Below the pieces are notes generated by a model, which did no database searches, was not told the origin of the DNA, and was given only the letters and a program-made list of their open reading frames with translations. A DNA stretch of 26,730 nucleotides from a virus, in IMG/VR virus record IMGVR_UViG_3300025308_000348, positions 1 through 26,730 of that record; one strand, written 5' to 3'. Of this stretch, positions 12,306 through 20,232 are shown piece by piece. How positions within the stretch are numbered: position 1 is the stretch's first letter; each line of letters starts with the position of its first letter. A program made the position numbers and the translations under genes.

Positions 12306-12821
12306 ATGAATGAGTTGATATTACCATGCAAATCGTATGTAAAACGATATTTAATTAATAACTATGGCAATCCTGTCGATTTTCGGAAGAACAGGTATTT
12401 TGGCAATTACTTCAAAATGCTCCTTGAACGTAAAATTTGCCAACATAACAAACGCATCCACCTGAAACAATATGGCAAGCAGATTTACAAAAGCGAAGTA
12501 ATTGTTTTTATAGATGATGACACATTTAACCGTTTTGGTTTCGACCTTACTGCACAATCTGTTGTCGATTTCAATATGTTTATCGAAGATTATATTAAAT
12601 CACAATCGCGGGCAATTATTTTTACAGCAAACTCGTTTGGGCAGGCATGGGTCGATGCCATAAGAAACTTTCAGAATGCCTTTGGTTTTAGCGAAGACGA
12701 CTTTTCTACAGAAGCCATAAGAAAGGATTTGCAACGAAACAAGGAAATCTTAGAAATACTTGAAAAAAGTTTCGGGACAAATGTCCCCGATTTTGGGACA
12801 AATGTCTCAAATACAGTTTGA
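12306..12821 (+). CDS. Hypothetical phage protein upstream of the fibre genes
   Basis: 171 residues from ATG 12306. The start ELILPCKSYVKRYLINNYGN and NYFKMLLERKICQHNKRI suggest a conserved Bacteroidota phage family whose function I cannot name. The middle has FNRFGFDLTAQSVVDFNMFI and FGFSEDDFSTEAIRKDLQRN, both helical. The protein ends with a duplicated FGTNV peptide, encoded by two DNA dyads that lie just upstream of the next gene. Translation is set by the A/C-rich leader and transcription must begin after the terminator at 12277 or read through it. Confidence 0.6.
   Translation: MNELILPCKSYVKRYLINNYGNPVDFRKNRYFGNYFKMLLERKICQHNKRIHLKQYGKQIYKSEVIVFIDDDTFNRFGFDLTAQSVVDFNMFIEDYIKSQSRAIIFTANSFGQAWVDAIRNFQNAFGFSEDDFSTEAIRKDLQRNKEILEILEKSFGTNVPDFGTNVSNTV
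12774..12808. promoter_or_regulatory. Tandem dyad pair, possible operator
   Basis: GGGACAAATGTCCC (12774-12787, perfect dyad around AA) and GGGACAAATGTCTC (12795-12808, one arm base different) start 21 bp apart, two helical turns, 17 bp before the fibre ATG at 12825. They also encode the repeated FGTNV peptide, so they may be only a coding repeat. Confidence 0.35.
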
Positions 12822-12824
12822 TTT

Positions 12825-14252
12825 ATGGCTACATATACTAAACCAGCAGATACTATTGGGGGAATAAAAGGATTGTGGTTTATTCCTGTTGACGATGTAG
12901 CATCGTTTGGTGATGTTATTTTAAACGAACTGCAAAGCATTACTTTGCTAAACGGTAAAAGCTGGAAATACATCTATAGCATTTATTCAGATAGGGAGTT
13001 CTACGAAAATAAAAAAGAAAATAAAGAAGGAATATCTTTCGAGAAATCGTTTAAAGCATTCTTCCCTGGTTATTCGGTAGAAAGTCTTTTACAGTTCGAA
13101 GAAATGAAATATACCCGCTTTTGTATAGCTTATCAAGACAATAACTACCTCTTTAAACTTACCGGAACAATTAATAATCCGCTTAACTTTAGATATAAGT
13201 TAATCACCGGAAGCACTGGAGCAGACAATAGTGGTGTTGAATTTGAATTTTACGGGAATAGCAAAATAAGAATCTTAGAAGTAACAAACGAAATATTACA
13301 TGTTTTACCAATTACTTACACCGACTGGTTTTTGCCAAGTATAGATGAACTTCAGGAAATAAAAAACAATCTGTATAATTATGGTCTCGGTTCATTTAAT
13401 TCAGGGTATTATTGGTCTAGTTCAGAATACGATGCAATATCATCATATTGCCTTGATTTCACAGGTTCGGCATCAGTACTTGAAAAAACAGAAACTGCAC
13501 ACGTAAGAGCATGTCGTTCATTTACAGATGTTTCTGGAAAGTATAATTTAAGAGATATAGGCCCTGCCGGGGGATTGATATTTTACATTGATGACACGAC
13601 ATATTATGAAGCAGCTCCTATAGATATTGAAAGGAATACATTTAGTAATATAACAGACAAGGCAATTAGAACAACAGAAACGGCAATTGGAACAGGCGCC
13701 ACAAACACGGCAGCAATTATTGAACAAGCTAGTGGGGCGAATGATTGGTTTTTACCAAGCAAAAACGAGATAGCCGCGATGTATAATAACTTAAAAATTT
13801 ATGGATTAGGAAATTTTACAAATAATTTTTATTGGACATCTAGCGAATATAATGCATCTTATGGTGTTTTATTTAATTTTTCAGATGGTACCAATTCTAT
13901 TTTATATAAAAATTCTTCCATAAGAATAAGGCCTTGCAGGAAATTTACTTCATTAACTCAATATTCTCTAAGAGATATAGGACCTGCCGGTGGATTGATA
14001 TTTTATATAGATGGAAACAATTATTACGAATCTAATCTATATGATCTTGTTGGTATTTGGTCAAATGTTTATCCTGGATTAATTGGAACAACAAGCGCCA
14101 ATATAGGCGAAGGATTGAATAATACGAATGAAATAATAGCTCAGGCAGGCCACATAGATAGTTCGGCGAAGCTGTGCTTAGATTACGATAATAGATACGC
14201 GCACTCATATTCAGCAGCCAAGCTTTGTAACGATTTAGAAATAACAGCATGA
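12825..14252 (+). CDS. Probable fibre/adhesin with Lcl (DUF1566) C-type-lectin-like repeats
   Basis: 475 residues. The first ~150 residues form a domain shared with the next protein (VASFGDV, later FFPG, then GTINNPL and SGVEFEFYGN). Then come Lcl/DUF1566 modules: DWFLPS (about 167-172) to YYWSSSEYD and VRACRSF (about 195-232); a full repeat starting RDIGPAGGLIFYID (about 243-256), DWFLPS (about 307-312), YWTSSEYNA, IRPCRKF; and the first half only of a third repeat (RDIGPAGGLIFYID, about 384-397), ending at SAAKLCNDL. DUF1566 folds resemble C-type lectins and typically bind ligands, so host recognition is likely. The third repeat lacks the WFLPS/YWSSSE half: either a real truncation or loss of an end. 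Overlaps the next gene by 4 bp. Confidence 0.7.
   Translation: MATYTKPADTIGGIKGLWFIPVDDVASFGDVILNELQSITLLNGKSWKYIYSIYSDREFYENKKENKEGISFEKSFKAFFPGYSVESLLQFEEMKYTRFCIAYQDNNYLFKLTGTINNPLNFRYKLITGSTGADNSGVEFEFYGNSKIRILEVTNEILHVLPITYTDWFLPSIDELQEIKNNLYNYGLGSFNSGYYWSSSEYDAISSYCLDFTGSASVLEKTETAHVRACRSFTDVSGKYNLRDIGPAGGLIFYIDDTTYYEAAPIDIERNTFSNITDKAIRTTETAIGTGATNTAAIIEQASGANDWFLPSKNEIAAMYNNLKIYGLGNFTNNFYWTSSEYNASYGVLFNFSDGTNSILYKNSSIRIRPCRKFTSLTQYSLRDIGPAGGLIFYIDGNNYYESNLYDLVGIWSNVYPGLIGTTSANIGEGLNNTNEIIAQAGHIDSSAKLCLDYDNRYAHSYSAAKLCNDLEITA
13549..14013 (+). repeat. Direct repeat within the fibre gene (13549-13593 and 13969-14013)
   Basis: Two 45-bp copies, 420 bp apart, encode LRDIGPAGGLIFYID and are about 41 of 45 bases identical (starting TAAGAGATATAGG). 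This marks a fairly recent internal duplication of the Lcl module. Confidence 0.85.
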
Positions 14253-15475
14253 CAAATATAATCCAGATATCAGAAGTTTTTGCAGGCTTGCGTTCCATTA
14301 AAATTTATAAAACAAGTGATATTGTAGCTTTTGGCGATGTTATAAATGGAGTTGTACAGGGAATAAGTGCATCGGATTATACCGAAATACAATTTTCGCA
14401 AGGTGCGGGTAATTACGAACACGAGAGTAAAAATAACAAATACCTGATTAATGAATCGGGATTTTCAGTCTTTGTTCCAGGAAATGATATTGATCAAATA
14501 CTTCAGTTAATTAATTTAGACAACGAGCGCTTTGTTGTTGTTTTTACCGATAGAAATGGAACTGAGTGGATTGCCGGAACAATTGATAATCCATTAAGAC
14601 TAACAGATAAATACAGCACAGGCAAATCGCCTTCAGATAAGTCGGGGCGCGAATTTATTATATCCGGCAACCAGCTTAAAACAATTTATTCGTTTACGCA
14701 AGTTGATAGTTTTCAGCTTGATTTTTATGTATTTGACATAATTGGAGATGTTGAAAATGCGTTAATTACAATAGGAACACTATCTATTTTAACAAATAGT
14801 GATGGTTGTGCAATATTTAATATTTATGAAGGAACATATAATTATATGATATCTAAGATAGGATATTTAGATAGTGTAGGTTCGGTTGTAATTAGTGGTT
14901 CAAATGTATCAGAAGAAGTAGAAATGAACGGGAGTTGTGAAATAACATTTCACGCTGAATACAATAGCCAAAATCTGGAAAATATATTGATTACGATTAA
15001 AGATATCACAAATACAAATACAATAGATTCGGGGTACACAGATGAAGATGGAGATTATAGTGTTACACTATACGATGATATATATTATATCATCGTTGGA
15101 GAATTACAGTGGGATTTAAAATGTACAAATCATTTTATTACGGCTCCTGTTCCTTCGTATACAGATAATTTAATTATTATTCAAAAAGACTTATGTGCAG
15201 TTACCTTCGCGGTTAAAGATTCTTCTAATAGTCCTATTATAGGTGCAGAAATAGGAGGTGCGTTCTTTGTTTTATACAATGATTTAGATAGTTATTTTGG
15301 TCATCAGGATCATATATTAATAACAAACTCAAATGGGGAAGTAACCGTTAATGAAATTTCAGGAGATTATACTTTTGAAATTAAGAAATCTGGATACTCT
15401 TTTGCCAATCCTGGGAGTGTACTTGTTAACACTTCCGAAAATGAAACAATGACAGTAAATATTGTAATGACATAA
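14249..15475 (+). CDS. Probable fibre/adhesin with Ig-like (carboxypeptidase-regulatory-type) repeats
   Basis: 408 residues. The N-terminal ~150 residues match the same domain as the preceding gene (IVAFGDV, VFVPG, GTIDNPL, SGREFIISGN), so both should attach to the virion in the same way. The rest consists of about three beta-rich repeats of the CarboxypepD_reg/Ig-like type: FDIIGDVENALITIGTLSIL then NSDGCAIFNIYEGTYNYMIS; ITIKDITNTNTIDSGYTDED then GDYSVTLYDDIYYIIV; VKDSSNSPIIGAEIGG then NSNGEVTVNEISGDYTFEIK. Each has the 'S/D-xG then tyrosine' turn typical of these stalk or carbohydrate-contacting domains. No signal peptide, as expected for virion proteins. It starts on the stop of the previous gene (ATGA). 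Confidence 0.65.
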   Translation: MTNIIQISEVFAGLRSIKIYKTSDIVAFGDVINGVVQGISASDYTEIQFSQGAGNYEHESKNNKYLINESGFSVFVPGNDIDQILQLINLDNERFVVVFTDRNGTEWIAGTIDNPLRLTDKYSTGKSPSDKSGREFIISGNQLKTIYSFTQVDSFQLDFYVFDIIGDVENALITIGTLSILTNSDGCAIFNIYEGTYNYMISKIGYLDSVGSVVISGSNVSEEVEMNGSCEITFHAEYNSQNLENILITIKDITNTNTIDSGYTDEDGDYSVTLYDDIYYIIVGELQWDLKCTNHFITAPVPSYTDNLIIIQKDLCAVTFAVKDSSNSPIIGAEIGGAFFVLYNDLDSYFGHQDHILITNSNGEVTVNEISGDYTFEIKKSGYSFANPGSVLVNTSENETMTVNIVMT

Positions 15476-15480
15476 ATTCC

Positions 15481-15521
15481 CTGTCCTTTTTTGCCCGTTT
15501 ATACCTATATAATATTGTTTG
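15481..15521 (+). promoter_or_regulatory. Putative late promoter, copy 1
   Basis: CTGTCCTTTTTTG at 15481-15493 (its TTTG is a -33-like box), 19 bp, then TATTGTTTG (15513-15521), close to the Bacteroidota -7 element TAnnTTTG. The ATG of the prohead protease is 30 bp downstream. The same CTGTCCTTTTTT head precedes genes at 22098 and 25406. Confidence 0.65.
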
Positions 15522-15550
15522 CAAATAGATTATAATCTAATCAGCAAACA

Positions 15551-16837
15551 ATGCATAACCTGATTTCAGAAATACTTTCCGGTGTATGGCTTATTGAACC
15601 ACAAAAAGCAAGTGGTTATTTACCTATTGTGGCCAACCTTTTAAAGGGAGAATCAAACGACCTTATTAAAAACCTAAGCGAAAAAAGGCTAGAAAGCAAG
15701 GCTTTATTGTTTGATGCCGCTACTGGTTATCGTATTTCCGAGTATGGTGTTGCAGATTCACCCGAAAAAGCACCCGAAAATAGCGTTGTTATAATTCCTG
15801 TTGCTGGCCCAATTACCAAATACGATCAGTTTTGCGGACCATCAGGAACAAAAACAAAAGCAGATATACTTCAAAGAGCTGATTCAAACCCAAATATTGT
15901 TGCTGCTATTTTAGAAATTGATAGCGGTGGTGGCGAAGGTGCCGGAACACAGCATTTTGCCCAGGTAATTAAAAACACCAATATGCCGGTTATTGCTTTT
16001 GTTGAAGACATGGCAGCAAGTGCCGCTTATTGGATTGCATCTCAATGCGATATTATTGTTATGCAGGAAAAAACTTCTCAGGTTGGAAGTATTGGTGCAT
16101 ATACAACGTTGGTTGATGTTAAAAGATATTTTAAAAACATTGGCCTTGATATATTAGAGGTATATGCAAAACAATCAACAGAAAAGAATAAGGCTTTTAG
16201 AGAAGCTTTTAATAACGACGACACCTCCTTAATCAAAGATAAAATATCCGAGTTTAATCAGTTTTTTATTAATGATATAAAATCATTTCGCGGCGAAAAA
16301 ATAAAATCAGACCCATTTAAAGGGCAGATGTATTTTGCCGAGCAGGCAGTTGAAATTGGACTTGCTGACGAAATAGGAACGCTGGATTATGCCATTAAAA
16401 TAGCTGCTAATCTCTCAAAAAACTATAATCAAAACCCAGATAAAATGAAAATTAAAGAATCATGGAAAGCTCTTGTGGCTCTTTTCGGATCGGATACAAC
16501 CGAACTTAAAGAAGAAGGAGTTGAAAAAATAAACAATGAGCTTCAAAGCAAAACCGATGAATTGGCAACAAAAACATCGGAAAACAGTCAGTTAAAAACT
16601 GATCTCGAAACCGAAAAAGCTGCTCGTGTAGCTGCCGAAAACTCTCTTAAAACAGAACAGGAAAAGGTGGCAACACTCGAAACCGAAAAAGCTGCTCTCG
16701 AAACAAAACTAGCTGCAAAACCAGCAGTAAGCTCTGCTTCTCCTGAAGGCACAGATCCTAATCCTGTATTAAACTCAATCGAAGAGCCATTTGATGAAGC
16801 CGATGAAGTTGCAAAATCAATCTTAAAACATAAATAA
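15551..16837 (+). CDS. S49/SppA-type prohead protease with scaffold-like tail
   Basis: 428 residues. The N-terminal ~290 residues are an S49 (SppA-like, ClpP-fold) peptidase: ILEIDSGGGEGAG (about 120-132), VEDMAASAAYWIAS (about 150-163) with the nucleophile Ser at about 156, and SQVGSIGAYTTLVDVKRYF. Residues from about 299 (MKIKESWKALVALF) begin a second part, mostly a long coiled coil (ELQSKTDELATKTSENSQLK and onwards) ending in an acidic tail. This protease-plus-scaffold layout is that of lambda gpC/Nu3, which guides capsid assembly and then processes the head. A late promoter lies just upstream, the major capsid gene 3 bp downstream. Confidence 0.88.
   Translation: MHNLISEILSGVWLIEPQKASGYLPIVANLLKGESNDLIKNLSEKRLESKALLFDAATGYRISEYGVADSPEKAPENSVVIIPVAGPITKYDQFCGPSGTKTKADILQRADSNPNIVAAILEIDSGGGEGAGTQHFAQVIKNTNMPVIAFVEDMAASAAYWIASQCDIIVMQEKTSQVGSIGAYTTLVDVKRYFKNIGLDILEVYAKQSTEKNKAFREAFNNDDTSLIKDKISEFNQFFINDIKSFRGEKIKSDPFKGQMYFAEQAVEIGLADEIGTLDYAIKIAANLSKNYNQNPDKMKIKESWKALVALFGSDTTELKEEGVEKINNELQSKTDELATKTSENSQLKTDLETEKAARVAAENSLKTEQEKVATLETEKAALETKLAAKPAVSSASPEGTDPNPVLNSIEEPFDEADEVAKSILKHK
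16445..16837 (+). CDS. Possible in-frame scaffold protein from an internal start
   Basis: ATG 16445 (residue 299 of the protease) would give a 130-residue coiled-coil protein, as lambda Nu3 is made from within gene C. Position exactly at the domain boundary supports it; no Shine-Dalgarno can be seen, so this remains a possibility. Confidence 0.4.
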   Translation: MKIKESWKALVALFGSDTTELKEEGVEKINNELQSKTDELATKTSENSQLKTDLETEKAARVAAENSLKTEQEKVATLETEKAALETKLAAKPAVSSASPEGTDPNPVLNSIEEPFDEADEVAKSILKHK

Positions 16838-16840
16838 AAA

Positions 16841-17839
16841 ATGGCAGACTTAACCAAACCTATTGACATTTCCGCGTTTAACGACGTTGCAAAACGATAC
16901 GAGCAGGAAATAAAACCGCTACCTTTATTAAAGGCCAGCGACGCATTGCAATACATGACTCCAATGACCGGAGTTGCAAACTCGGTTGTGATCACCAAAA
17001 TGAAAAAAGGGGCAATCTCTAAAAAGTACACCGGTACTTTCTCTGCCGATAAAACTATCGGTACTCCAGAACAACGCACATTAACTGTTTACCCTTGCGT
17101 GGCAGAAATGAGCGACGAGCCCGAACGTTATCGCAAAACCTTTATAGATTATATCTATGCCGAAGGTGTTCGCGCCGATGTGGAAGAAGCTAAAAACCAC
17201 CGATTTATTAAGTGGCTTGTTCAGTATGGTATTAGTGTTGCTAGTGAAGAATTGTTCGACGCAATTTTTATTGGCAAGCTAACCAGCGGAGCACGCTTAC
17301 AAGATTCTTTCGATGGTATCGAAGAATTGGTTCGTAAAGCGATTGTTGCAGGCGAAATTGCAACTTCAGAGTTGAACTATTACGATGCTTTAGCAGAGTT
17401 TTCATCTGCAAACATTGGCGATAAGCTGAAAGAAATGTGGAGAATGGCTCACAAATCAATGCGCGACGCTGGTGGCGATATGTTTATGTCTATCGACTTA
17501 GCCGACATGTACGACGATTGGTATCGTGAAGAACACGACAAACCCCCAATGGTTGACGCAGCTGGCCAGTTGTATCTCGAAGGATCGAATGGCAAGTGCC
17601 GCATTGTACGAATGGGCAACTTTAACAACCAACGCGTAATATTGACTACTAAAGACAATATCCGTTGGGGAACCGACAATCCAAACGACATGCAAAACAT
17701 GCGTGCTTTCAATAGCGGTAATCCTTATGTGTTTACAGCAACTATGAAGTGGGTATTCGGATTGCAGTTTGCAACCGTAAACTGGAAAGAGTTTATCGTA
17801 AGCAAACGTTACGACGAATCAAGCGGAAGCGGATCCTAA
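16841..17839 (+). CDS. Major capsid protein, HK97-type candidate
   Basis: 332 residues. It follows the prohead protease directly and has the expected length. An E-loop-like basic stretch (KMKKGAISKKYTGTF, about 54-68) near the N-terminus, a long central helix region (RMAHKSMRDAGGDMFMSIDL, where a conserved 'SxxxADxY'-like capsid block would be), and a beta-rich C-terminus (VILTTKDNIRWGTD, WVFGLQFATVNWKEF) fit an HK97-fold protein. No exact family is recognised. The C-terminal tail SSGSGS is flexible. A perfect 12-bp hairpin follows the stop. The call rests on size and context more than on a motif. Confidence 0.75.
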   Translation: MADLTKPIDISAFNDVAKRYEQEIKPLPLLKASDALQYMTPMTGVANSVVITKMKKGAISKKYTGTFSADKTIGTPEQRTLTVYPCVAEMSDEPERYRKTFIDYIYAEGVRADVEEAKNHRFIKWLVQYGISVASEELFDAIFIGKLTSGARLQDSFDGIEELVRKAIVAGEIATSELNYYDALAEFSSANIGDKLKEMWRMAHKSMRDAGGDMFMSIDLADMYDDWYREEHDKPPMVDAAGQLYLEGSNGKCRIVRMGNFNNQRVILTTKDNIRWGTDNPNDMQNMRAFNSGNPYVFTATMKWVFGLQFATVNWKEFIVSKRYDESSGSGS

Positions 17840-17849
17840 TAAATAATAT

Positions 17850-17876
17850 ACAAAGAGCAGGGTTCCTGCTCTTTGT
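17850..17876 (+). terminator. Perfect 12-bp stem-loop after the capsid gene
   Basis: ACAAAGAGCAGG (17850-17861) pairs with CCTGCTCTTTGT (17865-17876) around GTT. There is no clean T-run behind it, so it may be a partial terminator or an RNA 3'-end protector that lets the capsid transcript be more abundant than downstream genes. Confidence 0.65.
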
Positions 17877-17905
17877 TAACTAAAATTTTAAGAAAGGAAA
17901 TTATT

Positions 17906-18451
17906 ATGGATTTAAGTGATATAACCTACACTTCGGGTCAGGATAACACCGGGGGATTAACCCAGGAGTTTTGGTTTGCGAAAGCATCCGACATTGCCAC
18001 GTGGCCTACTGTAAAAACAAAGGCGTTGGCTACAACGGTAGAAGAGCTGATGAATTATAGTGGAAATTTTACCATGAACAGTGGTAAAAAATTCTTTACA
18101 GGATATCTTACATGGGGCACAGGTGAACTAAAGTGGAGTGCACAAGGTCCCGTTGATAGTAAATCGTTCAAACATAGCTTTGAATTTAGCCGCCCTGGTT
18201 GCAATGCCAATTCTCTAGCTTTACTCGACTTGGTTAAGAATGATAATCTTGTATTCATTGTTCTCGACAAAGATGGAAATAAACGTGTATTGGGATCTGA
18301 ATTTTTGAGTGCTAAACTCGAAAGTGCCGAAGGAACAACCGGCAAATCTGGTGAAGATTCAAAAGCAGATGTAATGACATTTGTTTCTGAGCTACAAGGG
18401 CCACCACGTTTTTACGTGGGAACAGTACCAACAACAGAAGCATCTTCATAA
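17906..18451 (+). CDS. Tail-tube or other virion structural protein
   Basis: 181 residues from ATG 17906 (MDLSDITYTSGQDNTGGLTQ), chosen over an upstream TTG at 17873 that would lie inside the hairpin; AGAAAGGAAA precedes it. The sequence is beta-rich with no helix-dominated region: EFWFAKASDIATWP, KFFTGYLTWGTGELKWSAQG, LVFIVLDKDGNKRVLGSEFL. This resembles tail-tube/major tail proteins of siphoviruses, and it follows the capsid gene as they often do. No diagnostic residue. A decoration protein is the alternative. Confidence 0.6.
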   Translation: MDLSDITYTSGQDNTGGLTQEFWFAKASDIATWPTVKTKALATTVEELMNYSGNFTMNSGKKFFTGYLTWGTGELKWSAQGPVDSKSFKHSFEFSRPGCNANSLALLDLVKNDNLVFIVLDKDGNKRVLGSEFLSAKLESAEGTTGKSGEDSKADVMTFVSELQGPPRFYVGTVPTTEASS

Positions 18452-18460
18452 TTAATATTT

Positions 18461-18853
18461 ATGTGGCGTAAATATTTTACTATAAAAGGAATTAAGCCGG
18501 GACCAGTTGTGTTCCCGGCACCTTTTAATAAAGTGGATTTAAGAAGAAACGATCTTGATCCTGATATGCTTAGAAGAATGTACGAAGCCGATTTGCCATA
18601 TATTAAAATGACAGAAGAAGGCCTTGAACATTTTTATAGCGATAAGGTACTAGAGCTTCGTTATAAAAACGACGACGAGTTATTTAATGCTGCTAACAAT
18701 GCCGAAGAAACAGAATCACTATTTACAGCCAAAGACCTGGTTGCCAAAATAAAAGATGCAGAAACAGAAGAACAAGCCCGCTATTTTTATGGCTTAGGCA
18801 AACAATACAAGTCGGTTAAACAAGCTTTCAATAAAAAATTACAGGTATTTTAA
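18461..18853 (+). CDS. Hypothetical late protein, possibly head-tail joining
   Basis: 130 residues. The N-terminal ~35 residues are beta-like with PGPVVFPAPFNKVDLRR; the rest is helical (LDPDMLRRMYEADLPYIKMT; ETEEQARYFYGLGKQYKSVK). No family recognised. The size and position between a tail-tube-like gene and the glycosyltransferases would suit a connector or chaperone, but that is context only. Confidence 0.6.
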   Translation: MWRKYFTIKGIKPGPVVFPAPFNKVDLRRNDLDPDMLRRMYEADLPYIKMTEEGLEHFYSDKVLELRYKNDDELFNAANNAEETESLFTAKDLVAKIKDAETEEQARYFYGLGKQYKSVKQAFNKKLQVF

Positions 18854-18895
18854 ACCGTAACAGTGGCTCCCAAAGCCACATTTTTCTTTATTATT

Positions 18896-19453
18896 TTGAA
18901 AAAGACATTTCGCATATTACATCCTTACTCGCTGGAGAAGAACTATTTTTTAGCCATCGACGAAGAGATGAATCGTTTACAACCACACGAATGGGGTTGT
19001 ATAATGGACATTGATACCATGCCGCTACAACCCAACTTTGGTCATCAGCTGCAGGAATATATCTACAAATATCCCGATACCGGATTATTTACCTGTTATG
19101 CTTCTCGATGCCATTACACCGTACAGGTGCGCAAAGGTACTAATATGATGAACTCCGACATATTGTATCACAAACGACATTCGGATGCTTGTGCAAAAGA
19201 GTTAAATCTTACAGTTAAAGAAATTGACCGCAAGATTGCCGGACACCTGATGATGATTAAAAAGTCAACATGGGATCTTATACGTGCCGATGTTAAAAAA
19301 CAATGTAGCAGCAAAAAAATACTGGGAGTTGATACTAAAATAAGTCTCGAAATATTAAAACACGGGCTTAAGATAAGGCTTATGCGCGGTATTTACATTT
19401 TCCACTACCTAAGATTAGATACCAATTTTGGATATAAAAATCATTTGTTATGA
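18896..19453 (+). CDS. Glycosyltransferase, GT-A fold
   Basis: 185 residues from TTG 18896 (LKKTFRILHPYSLEKNYFLA); a GTG at 18863 would add 11 unlike residues, so the start is uncertain. HEWGCIMDIDTMPLQPNFG (about 30-48) contains the DxD metal site used by GT-A enzymes; AGHLMMIKKSTW (about 116-127) and GVDTKISLEILKHGLKIRLM (about 142-161) match the acceptor loop and the ED/H-type helix of GT2-like enzymes. It would transfer a nucleotide-activated sugar. It begins the four-gene sugar cluster and overlaps the next gene by 4 bp. Confidence 0.7.
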   Translation: MKKTFRILHPYSLEKNYFLAIDEEMNRLQPHEWGCIMDIDTMPLQPNFGHQLQEYIYKYPDTGLFTCYASRCHYTVQVRKGTNMMNSDILYHKRHSDACAKELNLTVKEIDRKIAGHLMMIKKSTWDLIRADVKKQCSSKKILGVDTKISLEILKHGLKIRLMRGIYIFHYLRLDTNFGYKNHLL

Positions 19454-20232
19454 AAATAATTGGATTAACCAGAATACGTAATGAAGCAGGCATTATACAA
19501 GAAACACTTGATCATATGGCAACGTTTTGTGACGAAGTATATGTTTACGACGATTTTTCGACAGATAATACGGTAGAAATATGTGAAAATCATCCTGTTG
19601 TAAAAGGGATTATAACAGCCAATCATTGGGATACTGATCGTAAACGTGCCGAATGGCAAAACAGGAAATCGGTACTAGAGATGGCTCAAAAATACGCATC
19701 GCCATTCGATTGGTTTGTTTATATGGATGCCGACGAACGTATCGATTTTGATTTTTCTATGCTTAAAGCAATGCCTTTGCAGGTTGTTGGTATAAAAATG
19801 AAGCTTTTCGATTTTTATATTACACCAGAGGATGTTAACCTACACTATAGTGAACGAAAGTATTGTGGTCAGGAATATAGAAATATATTAATGGCTTTTC
19901 GAAACCTTAAAACACTAGATTATTCGTCTCCTGATCAAAGAGAAATACACTTACGAAGCAGTGGGCAGGTTTTAAACATAGGCTATGTTAAGCATTACGG
20001 CAAAGGAATATCTGTTGAGCAGTGGGAAGATACGTGTAACTATTATGCAAATCACTTTCCTAAATATGCGAAGAAATGGAAAGCCAGAAAAGGAAAAGCC
20101 ATACACACCACATCGTCGTTTGGGAGCAAACTTATTCTGTGGGAACAAAGAATAAGTAAAGGCGTTCTTTTAACACCTGAAATAGAAAAACATAACATTT
20201 ATGAAGATATTACTAACGAACCACTGGCTTAA
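19450..20232 (+). CDS. GT2 family glycosyltransferase
   Basis: 260 residues. IIGLTRIRNEAGIIQETLDH (about 3-22) and DEVYVYDDFSTDNTVEIC (about 28-45) give the classic nucleotide-sugar fold; YMDADERIDFDF (about 91-102) carries the DxD metal site. C-terminal KHYGKGISVEQWEDTCNYYA and a basic tail complete a waaE/LPS-type GT2 enzyme. No membrane segment, so cytoplasmic. It starts on the stop of the previous gene (ATGA) and overlaps the next by 32 bp, a tightly coupled cluster. The acceptor (host surface sugar, phage virion protein or DNA) is not shown by the sequence. Confidence 0.85.
   Translation: MKIIGLTRIRNEAGIIQETLDHMATFCDEVYVYDDFSTDNTVEICENHPVVKGIITANHWDTDRKRAEWQNRKSVLEMAQKYASPFDWFVYMDADERIDFDFSMLKAMPLQVVGIKMKLFDFYITPEDVNLHYSERKYCGQEYRNILMAFRNLKTLDYSSPDQREIHLRSSGQVLNIGYVKHYGKGISVEQWEDTCNYYANHFPKYAKKWKARKGKAIHTTSSFGSKLILWEQRISKGVLLTPEIEKHNIYEDITNEPLA

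Noticed and set aside
12825-14252. Target gene of a diversity-generating retroelement
   Set aside because: The Lcl/DUF1566 fold is a common target, but there is no reverse transcriptase, no accessory gene and no template repeat of a gene segment elsewhere in the window.
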